Below are positions 52,516 through 64,000 of a DNA stretch of 64,000 bases, one piece after another. Source of the DNA: Hexactinellida sp. DTS-2022 (lineage: Eukaryota; Porifera; Hexactinellida). Where the stretch lies: contig JAPNXP010000013.1 in the NCBI GenBank assembly GCA_028753945.1, positions 620,001-684,000 of the forward strand. The letters run 5' to 3'. The notes under the pieces are model-generated. The model was not told the DNA's origin, did no database searches, and saw only the letters and a list, made by a program, of their open reading frames with translations. The translations under genes and the position numbers were made by a program. Numbering within the stretch: the stretch's first letter is position 1; each line of letters begins with the position of its first letter.

Positions 52516-55500
52516 TTTTATTTTATTTTTTTTCTCCGTAGACGGTACCCTGGCCAGAGCTCTATAGTTGATGGGCTGAAACTTGGCATGTAGGTGCGGT
52601 GGGACCGTCTAATTTGCACCTGGGGTTACGATTTTTTATTAAGAAATTTTTGACACATCTTTAACACCTTTCAGATTTTGTCTGGTCCATAACTCAAAAT
52701 ATGTTTTACTAAACCCGAAATTTTATTTCATATTTGGATTCCCCATAAAATTCTGCGTCTGATGGGAGAAGAAAACCTTCAAAAAAGGTTTTATTCCTGC
52801 CATTAATGGGGGTTGAAATTTCTTTGTTTACTCACACTTCAGTTTCAGTATAACTGTTAAATCTAATTCCTTTGTTTCAACTTGTAATAATTATATTGAT
52901 TTAACTTGTTAAATCCTACTCTAGTGATTCAACTGCGATAATTATATTGATTCAACTTATAAATTCCTGCTGGCTTCTATTTAATTGTAGCATTACTATA
53001 CAATGGATTAAATTAAATTAATTTATATAAGGAATTTGTTGACTTTACTCAACTCACCGTGGATAACATTGCTAAAATAAATAACTAAAAATCCAAAATT
53101 GCACCCTGTGCCGACGCATGTTCCTTTGGTGGCACTATATTTTGTTGGTTGTTTATTGATAGTGCCTCCAAAGGAACATGCTGTCGGCGCAGGCTGCAAT
53201 TTTGGATTTTTTTTCGCCAAGTCATCAACGTCCAAGGTGTGAAGAAGCATTTGTTAATTGGTCCGAGTCACAAGGAACGGTAGATAAATTTGAAGTTTGT
53301 TTCTATCTTAAACCATCTTGAGTTTGATGCCATTCATTCATTATGTATTGATAATAAATTATATTATTAGTTATTTATATTAGCATTGTTATCCACGGTT
53401 GAGTTGAATTAAGTCAACAAATTCCTTATATTATATTATTTAATTTAATCCATTGTATGGTAAATTAAATAGAAGCCAGCTGCAATTTATAAGTTAAATC
53501 AATTTAATTATCGCAAGTTGAATCAATAGAGTAAGATTTAACAAGTTAAATCAATATAATTATTACAAGTTGAAACAATGGAATTAGATTTAACAGTTAT
53601 ACTGAAACTGAAGTGTGAGTAAACAAAGAAATTTCAACCCCCATTTATGGCAGAAATAAAACTCTTTATTGAAAGTTTTCTTCTCCCATCAGACGCAGAA
53701 TTTTATGGTGAATCCAAATGTGAAATAAAATTTGGGGGTTTAGTAAAACATATTTTGTGTTATGGACCAGACAAATTTTGAAAGGTGTTAAAGATGTGTC
53801 AAAAATTTCTTAATCAAAAATCGTTACCCCAGGTGCAAATTAGACGGTCCCATCGCACCTACATGCCAAGTTTCAGCCCATCAACAATTAAGCTCTGGCC
53901 AGGGCACCGTCTACGGAGAAAAAAAAAAAAAAAAAAATCCAAAATTGCACCCTGTGCCGACGCATGTTCCTTTGGTGGCACTCTATTTTTGTGTTGTTTA
54001 TTGATAGTGCCTCCAGAGGAACATGCTGTCGGCGCAGGCTGCAATTTTGGATTTTTTTTGCCAAGTCATCAACGCCCAAGGTGTGAAGAAGCATTTGTTA
54101 TTTGGTCCGAGTCACAAGGAACGGTAGATAAATTTGAAGTTTGTTTCTATCATAAACCATCTAGAGTTCAATGCCATTCATTCATTATGTATTGATAATG
54201 AATTATATTATTAGTTAGTTATTTTAGCAATGTTATCCACGGTGATTTGAGTTTAGTCAACAAATTCCTTATATTATATTATTTTATTTAATCCATTGTA
54301 TAGTAATACTAGAATTAAATAGAAGCCAGCTGGAATTTATAAGTTGAATCAATTTAATTATCGCAAGTTGAAACAATAGTGAAAGCTTTAACAAGTTAAA
54401 TCAATATAATTATTACAAGTTGAAACAATGGAATTAGATTTCACAGTTTTATTGAAATTGAAGTGTTGAGTAAACAAAGGAATTTCAACCCCCATTTATG
54501 GCAGAAATTAAACCAATTTTAACAAATTTTCTTCTCCCATCAGACGCAGAATTTTATGGTGGATCCAAATGTGAAATAAAATTTGGGGGTTTAGTAAAAC
54601 ATTTTTCTAGCTATGGACCAGACAAATTTTGAAAGGTGTTAAAGATGTGTCAAAAATTTGTTAATAAAAAATCGTAACCCCAGGTGCAAATTAGACGGTC
54701 CATACGCACCTACATGCCAAGTTTCAGCCCATCAACTATAAAGCTCAGGCCAGGGCACCGTCTACGGACAAAAAATAAAAATAAAAAAATCCAAAATTGC
54801 AGCTGTGCCGACGCATGTTCCTTTGGTGGCACTATATTTTGGTGGTGGTTTATTGATAGTGCCTCCAAAGGAACATGCTGTCAGCACTAGCTGCAATTTT
54901 GGATTTTTTTTCGCCTAGTCATCATCACTATGAAGGTGTTAAATTATTTCAGAAAGGTGTTTCAGTAGGCAACGACCCTTAGAGTGGTGGAAGTTTCCAT
55001 TTAGCTCAATTCATTTGAGAGATATTCAAGTTTCAGTAGAATATAATCTGTGATGACTCAGCATTTTTTAAGTGCGTGTTGGGTATTCACCCAACTCCAA
55101 CCAACCCATGCGAATTATTTAATTCACAAAATTGTAAAAATACATTTTTTTAACGATGTCATCATCACCTCAAGGTGTCAAGACCCACTTGTATAGGTGG
55201 TACCTGGCATAAGGACCAATTGATAAATTGAAAGTTTGTTTCTATCTTGTATCATCTCTGAGATTAATGAAATTTACCTAATTAGTATAAATATTTAATT
55301 AATAAATTAATAATTTAACACCATTATTATGTACAGCAAAATAAATACAGTTCAATTATTTGCACTTATTATTAATTTAAATCGAATTTCACTATCATAT
55401 TTGAATTCAGCGCACTCGATAACCCCAATAATCCAATTGGAAAATTCTATAAGTTAAATACAAAAGGAATTAATTATAATAAATTACGTCAGTACATTAA

Positions 55501-57648
55501 TTGTGCAAAAAGAATATTCTCGCCGAAATAAATATAATCACTTAATCTGTCGTTGTTGTGGAATGTAAAATCTTAACGGTTCTATCATAAACCATCTTTA
55601 GTTTAATGCCATTCATTCATTACTTAATGATAATAAATTAAATTATTAGTTATTTATTTTAGCAATGTTATCCACGGTTAGTTGAGTAAAGTCAACAAAT
55701 TCCTTATATAAATTAATTTAATTTAATCCATTGTATAGTAATGCTACAATTAAATAGAAGCCAGCTGGAATTTATAAGTTGAATCAATATAATTATCGCA
55801 AGTTGAATCAATAGAGTAGGATTTAACAAGTTAAATCAATATAATTATTACAAGTTGAAACAATGGAATTAGATTTCACAGTTTTACTGAAATTGAAGTG
55901 TGAGTAAACAAAGAAATTTCAACGCCCATTTATGGCAGAAATTGACCCCTTTATGCGAAACTTTCTTGTCCCATCAGACGCAGAATTCTATGGCGAGTCC
56001 AAATGTGAAATAAAATTTGGGGGTTTAGTAAAACAACTTTTGAGTTATGGACCAGACAAAATTTGAAAGGTGTTAAAGATGTGTCAAAAATTTGTTAATA
56101 AAAAATCGTAACCCCAGGTGCAAATTAGACGTCGACTCCGAACCTACATGCCAAGTTTCAGCCCATCAACCATAAAGCTCTGGCCAGGGCACCGTCTACG
56201 GAGAAAAAATAATAATATAAATAATAATAATAATAAAAAATCCAAAATTGCACCCTGTGCCGACGCATGTTCCTTTGGTGGCACTATATTTTATTGGTTG
56301 GTTATTGATAGTGCCTCCAAAGGAGCATGCTGTCAGCACAGGGTGCAATTTTGGATTTTTTTTCGCCCAGTCATCAACGCCCAAGGTGTGAAGAACCATT
56401 TGTTAATTGGTCGGAGTTACAAGGAACGGTAGATAAATTTGAAGTTAGTTTTTATCATAAACCATCAAGAGTTTAATGCCATTCATTCATTATGTATTGA
56501 TAATAAAATATATTATCAGGAATTTATTTTAGCAATGTTATCCACGGTTGGTTGAGTTGAGTCAACAAATTCCTTATATTATTATAATTTATTTAATCCA
56601 TTGTATAGTAATACTAGAATTAAATAGAAGCCAGCTGGAATTTATTAGTTGAATCAATTTAATTATCGCAAGTTGAAACAATAGTGAAAGATTTAACAAG
56701 TTAAATCAATATAATTATTACAAGTTGAAACAATGGAATTAGATTTCAAAGTTTTACTGAAATTGAAGTGTGAGTAAACAAAGAAATTTCAAACCACATT
56801 TGTGGCAGAAATAAAAATCTTTATTAAAAGTTCTCTTCTCCCATCAGACGCAGAATTTTATGGTGAATCCAAATGTGAAATAAAATTTGGGGGTTTAGTA
56901 AAACATATTTTGAGTTATGGACCAGACAAATTTTGAAAGGTGTTAAAGATGTGTCAAAAATTTGTTAATCAAAAATCGTAACCCCAGGTGCAAATTAGAC
57001 GGTCCCATCGCACCTACATGCCAAGTTTAAGCCCATCAACAATTAAGCTCTGGCCAGGGCACCGTCTACGGAGAAAAAATAATAAAAAAATCCAAAATTG
57101 CAGCTGTGCCGACGCATGTTCCTTTGGAGGCACTATATTTTGTTGGTGGGTTATTGATAGTGCCTCCAAAAGAACATGCTGTCAGCACATCTGCAATTTT
57201 GGATTTTTTTTCGCCAAGTCATCAACGCCTCAAGGTGTCATGATCCATTTGTTAATTGATCCGAGCCACAAGGACGGGAGATAAATTTGAAGTTTGTTTC
57301 TATCATAAACCATCTTGAGTTTAATGCCATTCATTCATTATGTATTGATAATAAATTATATTATTAGTTATTTATTTTAGCAATGTTATCCATGGTTGGT
57401 TGAGTTGAGTCAACAAATTCCTTATATTATATTATTTAATTTAATCAATTGTATAGTAATACTAAAATTAAATAGAAGCCAGCTGGAATTTATAAGTTAA
57501 ATCAATATAATTATCGCAAGTTGAATCACTAGAGTAGGATTTAACAAGTTAAATCAATATAATTATTACAAGTTGAAACAATAGAATTAGATTTAACACT
57601 TTACTGAAATTGAAGTGTCAGTAAACAAAGAAATTTCAACCCCCATTT

Positions 57649-57783
57649 ATGGCAGAAATTGACCCCTTTATTGAAAAATTTCTTCTCCCATCAGACGCAG
57701 AATTTTATGGCGAATCCAAATGTGAAATAAAATTTTGGGGTTTAGTAAAACATTTTTTGAGTTATGGACCAGACAAATTTTGA
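57649..57783 (+). CDS. recurrent 44-codon small ORF (second representative)
   Basis: Same ORF in another unit: MAEIDPFIEKFLLPSDAEFY through GLVKHFLSYGPDKF and TGA. It differs at W for G in the FGG motif. Length and stop position are unchanged. Variation between copies concentrates in residues 5-13 (D/K, P/L, E/N changes), while SDAEFYG and SYGPDK are constant. This could be purifying selection or simple array homogenisation. Confidence 0.3.
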   Translation: MAEIDPFIEKFLLPSDAEFYGESKCEIKFWGLVKHFLSYGPDKF

Positions 57784-57949
57784 AAGGTGTTAAAGATGTG
57801 TCAAGAATTTGTTAATACAAAATCGTAACCCCAGGTGCAAATTAGACGTCGACTCCGAATCTACATGCCAAGTTTCAGCCCTCTATGTATACAGGTGTGG
57901 CCAGGGCACCTGCTACGGAGAAATAATAATAATAATAAAAATAATAATA

Positions 57950-58265
57950 AAGGCAGTGATTCTAATACTGGGCCACTATACTATAGTATAGTCGGCACAG
58001 TAATAATAATAATATTAAAGGCAGTAAGATTAGAACTGGGCCACTATACTATAGTATAGTCGGCACAGTAATAAAGGCAGTGATTCCAATACTGGGCCAC
58101 TATACTATAGTATAGTCGGCACAGTATATAATAATATAAATAAAGGCAGTGATTCCAATACTGGGCCACTATACTATAGTATAGTCGGCACAGTAATAAT
58201 AAAAATAATAAAGGCAGTGATTCCAATACTGGGCCACTATACTATAGTATAGTCGGCACAGTAAT
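57950..58265 (+). repeat. tandem array of palindromic units (5 copies)
   Basis: Five units with the ACTATACTATAGTATAGT core and aataataata linkers. Immediately after it the macrosatellite continues in the opposite orientation. Confidence 0.9.
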
Positions 58266-61200
58266 AATTTAATTTATTATCAATAAGTAATGAATGAATG
58301 GCATTAAACTAAAGATGGTTTATGATAGAACCGTTAAGATTTTACATTCCACAACAACGACAGATTAAGTGATTATATTTATTTCGGCGAGAATATTCTT
58401 GCACAATTAATGTACTGACGTAATTAATTATAATTAATTCCTTTTGTATTTAACTTATAGACCAGGGTTCCGCAAACTTTCATTTATATCAGGCCACATA
58501 ATCTTAACATAATTTTCCTCAGGCCGCAAACAATATCGAGATTCTTTTTCGAAATTTATAACAAAACTATTATGTTGTTGTAATACTAGAACTATACTAA
58601 TTTCTAAGCAAAAAGTGCATAAAGGACTCTAGTCAAAAGGTAATAATCAGTGTGTATATGTGTACAGGCCAGATGAAAATTAGAAATGTCTCTCAGGCCA
58701 CACATAAGGTTGTTTCAGGCCGCATGCGGCCTGAAAACCCTAGTTTACGGAACCCTGTTATAGACGGTTCCAATTGGATTATTGGGGTTATTGAGTGCGC
58801 TCAATTCAAATATGATAGTGAAATTCGATTTAAATTAATAATAAGTGCAAATAATTGAACTTAATTTATTTTGCTGTATATAATAATGGTGTTAAATTAT
58901 TAATACATTAATTAAATTTTTATACTAATTAGCTAAATTTCATTAATCTCAGAGATGATACAAGATAGAAATAAACTTTCAATTTATCAATTGGTCCTTA
59001 TGGCACGTGCCACCTATACAAGTGGATCTTGACACCTTGAGGTGATGATGACATCGTCAAAAAAATGTGTTTTTACAATTTTGTTAATTCGACATTTAAA
59101 ATGGGTTAGTTCATGTTGGGTGATGACCCAACACTCACATAAAAAATGCTGAGTCATCAGCTATTATATTCTACTCAAACTTGAATATCTTTGAAATGAA
59201 GTAAACTAAAACGAAACTTCCACCACTCTAAGGGTCGATGCCTTCTGAAACACCTTTTTGAAATAATTTAACACCTTCATAGTGATGATGACATGGCGGA
59301 AAAAAAAATCCAAAATTGCAGCTGTTCCGACAGCATGTTCCATTGGAGTCACTATCAATAAGCCACCACCAAAATATAGTGCCACCAAAGGAACATGCGT
59401 CGGCACAGCTGCAATTTTGGATTTTTATCCGTATCCTCTCCTCAGAACAGAGTTATATTTACTAAGAACTGAAATTTTCTTGACAGGTGTCTCATGGGTT
59501 ACAGATGTGCACCTGGGGTCACGATTTTTTATTAAATTTTTTGGACACATTTTTGCACCTGTTTAATATTGAAACTGGAACAATAAATAGTACCCGAAAA
59601 TTAAATTTATATGCATTCGATAGAGAATTAAATTCTACACCTTTTCACAGTGCACGAATTTTAAAATTGTACTTAGTTTGTGCCACAATTGAGTTGCAAG
59701 TTTCCTTTGTTTACTAACACTTCAGTTCAATTGAAAGTGTTAAATCTAATTCTATTGTTTCAACTCGTTATTATTATATTGATTCAACTTATGAGATCGA
59801 GTAGGCTTCTATTTTCTAATTGAAAACTAAGATTGTACATTCCATAACAACGACAGATTGTGTGATTATATTTCCTTCTGCTAGAATATTATTGCACTAT
59901 TAATAGACTGACGTAATTAATTATAATTAATTCAGTCAGTATATTACTTATATAGATGCTTCCAATTTGTTTATTAGGGGTTATCGAGAGTGCGGAATTG
60001 AATTTTGATAACCAAATTAATTAATTAATTATTTATGACAAAATAATTTAACTTAATAATTGTAAGTTGACATTGAAATTGGTGTTATATTATAAATAAT
60101 ATTAATAATTATTTATACTATTTAATTAAATATCAAAAATATCAGAGATGATACAAGATAGAAACAAACTTCAAATTTAACAATTGATCCTTATGCCACG
60201 TAACACCTCTACAAATGGGTCCTGACACCTTGAGGTAATGATGACATCGTCAAAAAAATGTGTTTTTGCAATTTTGTGAATTCTATACTTCGAATGGGTT
60301 GGTTGGTGTTGGGTGATCACCCAACACGCACATAAAAAATGCTGACTCATCACTTATTATATTCTACTGAAACTTGAATATCTTTGAAATGATGTGAGCT
60401 AAAACGAAACTTCCAACTCACTAAGGGTCGTTGCCTTTATGAAACACCTTTCTGAAATAATTTAACACGTTCATAGTGATGATGACATGGCGAAAAAAAA
60501 ATCCAAAATTGCAGCCTGCGCCGACAGCATGTTCTTTTGGAGGCACTATAAATAAACAACCAACAAAATATAGTGCCACCAAAGGAACATGCGTCGGCAC
60601 AGGCTGCAATTTTGGATTTTTTTTTTTTTCTCCGTAGACGGTGCCCTGGCCAGAGCTATATAGTTAATGGGCTTAAACTTTGCATGTAGGTGCGATGGGA
60701 CCGTCTAATTTGCACCTGGGGTTACGATTTTTGATTAACAAATTTTGGACACATCTTTAACACCTTTCAAAATTTGTCTGGTCCATAACTCAAAATATGT
60801 TTTACTAAACCCCCAAATTTTATTTCATATTTGGATTCGCCATAAAATTCTGCGTCTGATGGGAGAATAAATTTTCCAATAAAGGGGTCAATTTCTGCCA
60901 TAAATGGGGGTTGAAATTTCTTTGTTTACTCACACTTCAATTTCAGTAAAGTGTTAAATCTAATTCCATTGTTTCAACTTGTAATAATTATATTGATTTA
61001 ACTTGTTAAATCCTACTCTAGTGATTCAACTTGCTATAATTATATTGATTTAACTTGTGAATTCAAGCTGGCTTCTATTTTGCAATTGAAAATTAAGATT
61101 ATATATTTCAAAACAACGACATATTATGTGATTATATTTACTTCTGCGAGAATATAATTGCACTGTTAATATACTGACGTAATTAATTATAAATAATTCA

Positions 61201-64000
61201 GTTTGTATTTAACTTATATAGAAGCTTCCAATTTGTATATTAGAGGTTATCGAGTGTGCGGAATTGAAATTTGATAGATAAATTAATTAATTAATTATTT
61301 ATGACAAAATAATTGAACTTAATAATTATATGTTGACATTGAAATTGGTGTCATATTATAAATAATATTAATAATTATTTATACTAATTAATTAAATATC
61401 ATAAATCTCAGAGAATATAGAAGATAGAAACAAACTTTCAATATATCAATTGGTCCTTATGACACGTGCCACCTATACAAGTGGGTCTTGACACCTTGAG
61501 GTGATGATGACATCGTTAAAAAAATGTGTTTTTACAATTTTGTTAATTCGATATTTAAAATGGGTTAGTTAAAGTTGGTTGATGACCCAACACCCACTTA
61601 AAAAATGCTGAGTCATTACAGATTATATTCTACTGAAACTTGAATATCTCTTTAATGAAGTGAGCTGAATGGAAACATCCACCACTCTAAAGGGTCGTTG
61701 CCTTCTGAAACACCTTTCTGAAATAATTTAACACCTTCATAGTGATGATGACATGGCGAAAAAAAAATCCAAAATTGCAGCCTGTGCCGACAGCATGTTC
61801 CTTTGGAGGCACTATCAATAAACCAACAACAAAATATAGTGCCACCAAAGGATCATGCGTCGGCACAGGCTGCAATTTTGGATTTTTTTTTCTTTTCTCC
61901 GTAGACGGTGCCCTGGCCTGAGCTTTATAGTTGATGGGCTGAAACTTGGAATGTAGGTGCGATGGGACCGTCTAATTTGCACCTGGGGTTACGATTTTTG
62001 ATTAACGAATTTTTGACACATCTTTAACACCTTTCAAAATTTGTCTGGTCCATAACTCAAAATATGTTTTACTAAACCCCCAAATTTTATTTCACATTTG
62101 GATTCACCATAAAATTCTGCGTCTGATGGGAGAAGAAATCTTTCAATAAAGGGGTCAATTTCTGCCATAAATGGGGATTAAAATTTCTTTGTTTACTCAC
62201 ACTTCAATTTCTTTAAAAGTGTTAAATCTAATTCTATTGTTTCAACTTTTAATAATTATATTGATTTAACTTGTTAAATCCTACTCTAGTGATTCAACTT
62301 GCGATAATCATATTGATTTAACTTATAAATTCCAGCTCGCTTCTATTTAATTGTAATATTACTATACAATGGATTAAATTAAATAATATAATATAAGGAA
62401 TTTGTTGACTCAACTCAACCAACCATGGATAACATTGCTAAAATAATTAACAAATAATGTAACTTATTATCACTACATAATGAATGAATGGCATTAAACT
62501 CAAGATGGTCTATGATAGAACAGTTAAGATTTAACATTCCACAACAACGACAGATTAAGTGATTATATATATTTCAGCGAGAATATTCTTGCACAATTAA
62601 TGTACTGACGTAATTAATTATAATTAATTCCTTTTGTATTTAACTTATAGTCGGTTCCAATTGGATTATTGGGGTTATCGAGTTCGTGGAATTCAAATAT
62701 TATAGTGAAATTCAATTTAAATTAATAATAATTGCAAATAATTGAACTTAATTTATTTTGCTGTATATAATAATGGTGTTAAATAATTATAAATTAATTA
62801 AATATTTATATTAATTAGCTAAGTTTCATTAATTTCAGAGATGATTCAAGATAGAAACAAACTTTCAATACATCAATTGGTCCTTATGGCACGTGCCACC
62901 TATACAAGTGGGTCCTGACACCTTGAGGTGATTATGACATCGTCAAAAAAATGTGTTTTTACAATTTTGTTAATTCGATATTTAAAATGGGTTAGTTGAT
63001 GTTGGGTGAAGACCCAACACTCACATAAAAAATGCTGAATCATCAGCTATTATATTCTACTGAAACTTGAATATCTTTGAAATGAAGTGATCAAAAACGA
63101 AACTTACAACTCAATAAGGGTTGTTGCCTTCTGTAACACCTTTTTGAAATAATTTAACACCTTCATAGTGATGATGTCATGGCGAAAAAAAATCCAAAAT
63201 TGCAGCTTGTGCCGACAGCATGTTCCTTTGGAGGCACTATCAATAAACAACACAAAAATATAGTGCCACCAAAGGAACATGCGTCGGGACAGGCTGCAAT
63301 TTTGGATTTTTTATTATTATTTTTTTCTCCGTAGACGGTGCCCTGGCCTGAGCTTTATAGTTGATGGGCTGAAACTTGGCATGTAGGTGCGATGGGACCG
63401 TTTAATTTGCACCTGGGGTTACGATTTTTGATTAACAAATTTTTGACACATCTTTAACACCTTTCAAAATTTGTCTGGTCCATAACACAAAATATGTTTT
63501 ACTAAACCCCCAAATTTTATTTCACATTTGGATTCACCATAAAATTCTGCGTCTGATGGGAGAAGAAAACTTTCAATAAAGAGTTTTATTTCTGCCATAA
63601 ATGGGGGTTGAAATTTCTTTGTTTACTCACACTTCAGTTTCAGTATAACTGTTAAATCAAATTCCATTGTTTCAACGTGTAATAATTATATTGATTTAAC
63701 TTGTTAAATCTTACTCTATTGATTCAACTTGCGATAATTAAATTGATTTAACTTATAAATTGCAGCTGGCTTCTATTTAATTTACCATACAATGGATTAA
63801 ATAAAATAATATAATATAAGGAATTTGTTGACTTAATTCAACTCAACCGTGGATAACAATGCTAATATAAATAACTAATAATATAATTTATTATCAATAC
63901 ATAATGAATGAATGGCATCAAACTCAAGATGGTTTAAGATAGAAACAAACTTCAAATTTATCTACCGTTCCTTGTGACTCGGACCAATTAACAAATGCTT
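58266..64000 (-). repeat. macrosatellite in inverted orientation
   Basis: The same units read on the minus strand, with hairpins at about 59305, 60500, 61765 and 63190 (spacing 1.2-1.4 kb, long type). Small ORFs are at 60767-60901, 62034-62168 and 63464-63598 on the minus strand. The unit around 59430-59830 is a divergent subtype ('gtgtctcatgggttacagat') shared with the outlying copy at 39.8-41 kb. The array runs off the end of the window. Confidence 0.8.
58463..58757. mobile_element. 295-bp hAT-type element in macrosatellite
   Basis: The termini are CAGGGTTCCGCAAACT and AGTTTACGGAACCCTG, with a perfect 8-bp duplication ttatagac (58455-58462, 58758-58765). Other units read straight through (for example near 62646). 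Internal 'caggccgca' repeats. It shows the satellite is a live insertion target. Confidence 0.88.

Larger units (their letters stand above)
47655..58265 (+). repeat. macrosatellite, ~850-bp and ~1.4-kb units
   Basis: Units start with the ~125-bp hairpin at about 47660, 48515, 49385, 50810, 51718, 53085, 53935, 54785, 56237 and 57090. Most spacings are 850-910 bp. Long units (49385-50810 and 54785-56237) add ~575 bp containing 'catcatcactatgaaggtgt' and 'gtgtcaagacccac'. Common landmarks are 'gttatccacggtt', 'agaagccagctg', 'cccatcagacgcagaatttt', 'aaccccaggtgcaaattaga' and 'gccagggcaccgtctacgga'. One segment (about 52515-53050) is inverted between palindromic arrays. Adjacent runs of 'aaaaataaaa' vary in length. 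Confidence 0.85.

Noticed and set aside
47637..61875. Many 60-105 codon frames with HVPLVALYFGG or ACSFGGTI motifs
   Set aside because: They all translate the ~125-bp hairpin and its linker. Frames vary with linker length and have no coding signature.

Overview
The window looks like nuclear DNA of an invertebrate metazoan. It is AT-rich, has spliced genes with GT-AG introns and a TATA box, shows no operons or ribosome binding sites, and carries a dense load of hAT-, mariner/pogo- and Helitron-like elements plus a decayed metazoan-type retroelement. I cannot name the phylum with confidence. No rRNA, tRNA or CRISPR array was recognised.

1-38.4 kb is a tandem, mixed-orientation cluster of single-exon sugar transporters of the major facilitator superfamily (SLC2/GLUT-like, 503 aa, about 12 membrane segments). 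Two copies are intact (22277-23788 + and 33368-34879 -). Five are broken: 3418-4768 +, 8528-10037 -, 17047-18528 +, a 5' stub at 27932-28122 -, and 29308-30755 +. Two small diverged relics lie at about 7921-8060 and 32581-32720. The copies were duplicated with flanking DNA. Several share a 1.5-2 kb upstream block, and the copies at 3418 and 29308 share a downstream block of several kb. Because paralogous flanks are present, many transposon insertions can be read against an empty site in the same window, with exact 8-bp or TA target duplications.

At 23.9-25.2 kb there is a near-perfect ~595-bp palindrome. Each arm carries a hammerhead ribozyme motif; the plus-strand one is complete, and the minus-strand one has one mismatch in stem II. 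A third, core-mutated ribozyme lies 0.9 kb downstream. This is the most striking non-protein signal in the window.

41.4-47.6 kb holds a retroelement C-terminal fragment running into about 71 copies of a 21-bp minisatellite, then an array of palindromic repeats. After that comes a divergent pair of a small spliced gene: a complete three-exon copy of 114 aa at 45337-45937, a 3'-truncated copy at 43656-43995, and a broken exon at 47454-47583. A shared inverted-repeat promoter with TATA boxes lies between the first two.

47.6-64 kb (with a related stretch at 39.5-41.15 kb) is a macrosatellite of ~850-bp and ~1.4-kb units. Each unit contains a ~125-bp hairpin, and most contain an open 44-codon small ORF ending in the same TGA. 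The array flips orientation near 58.3 kb.
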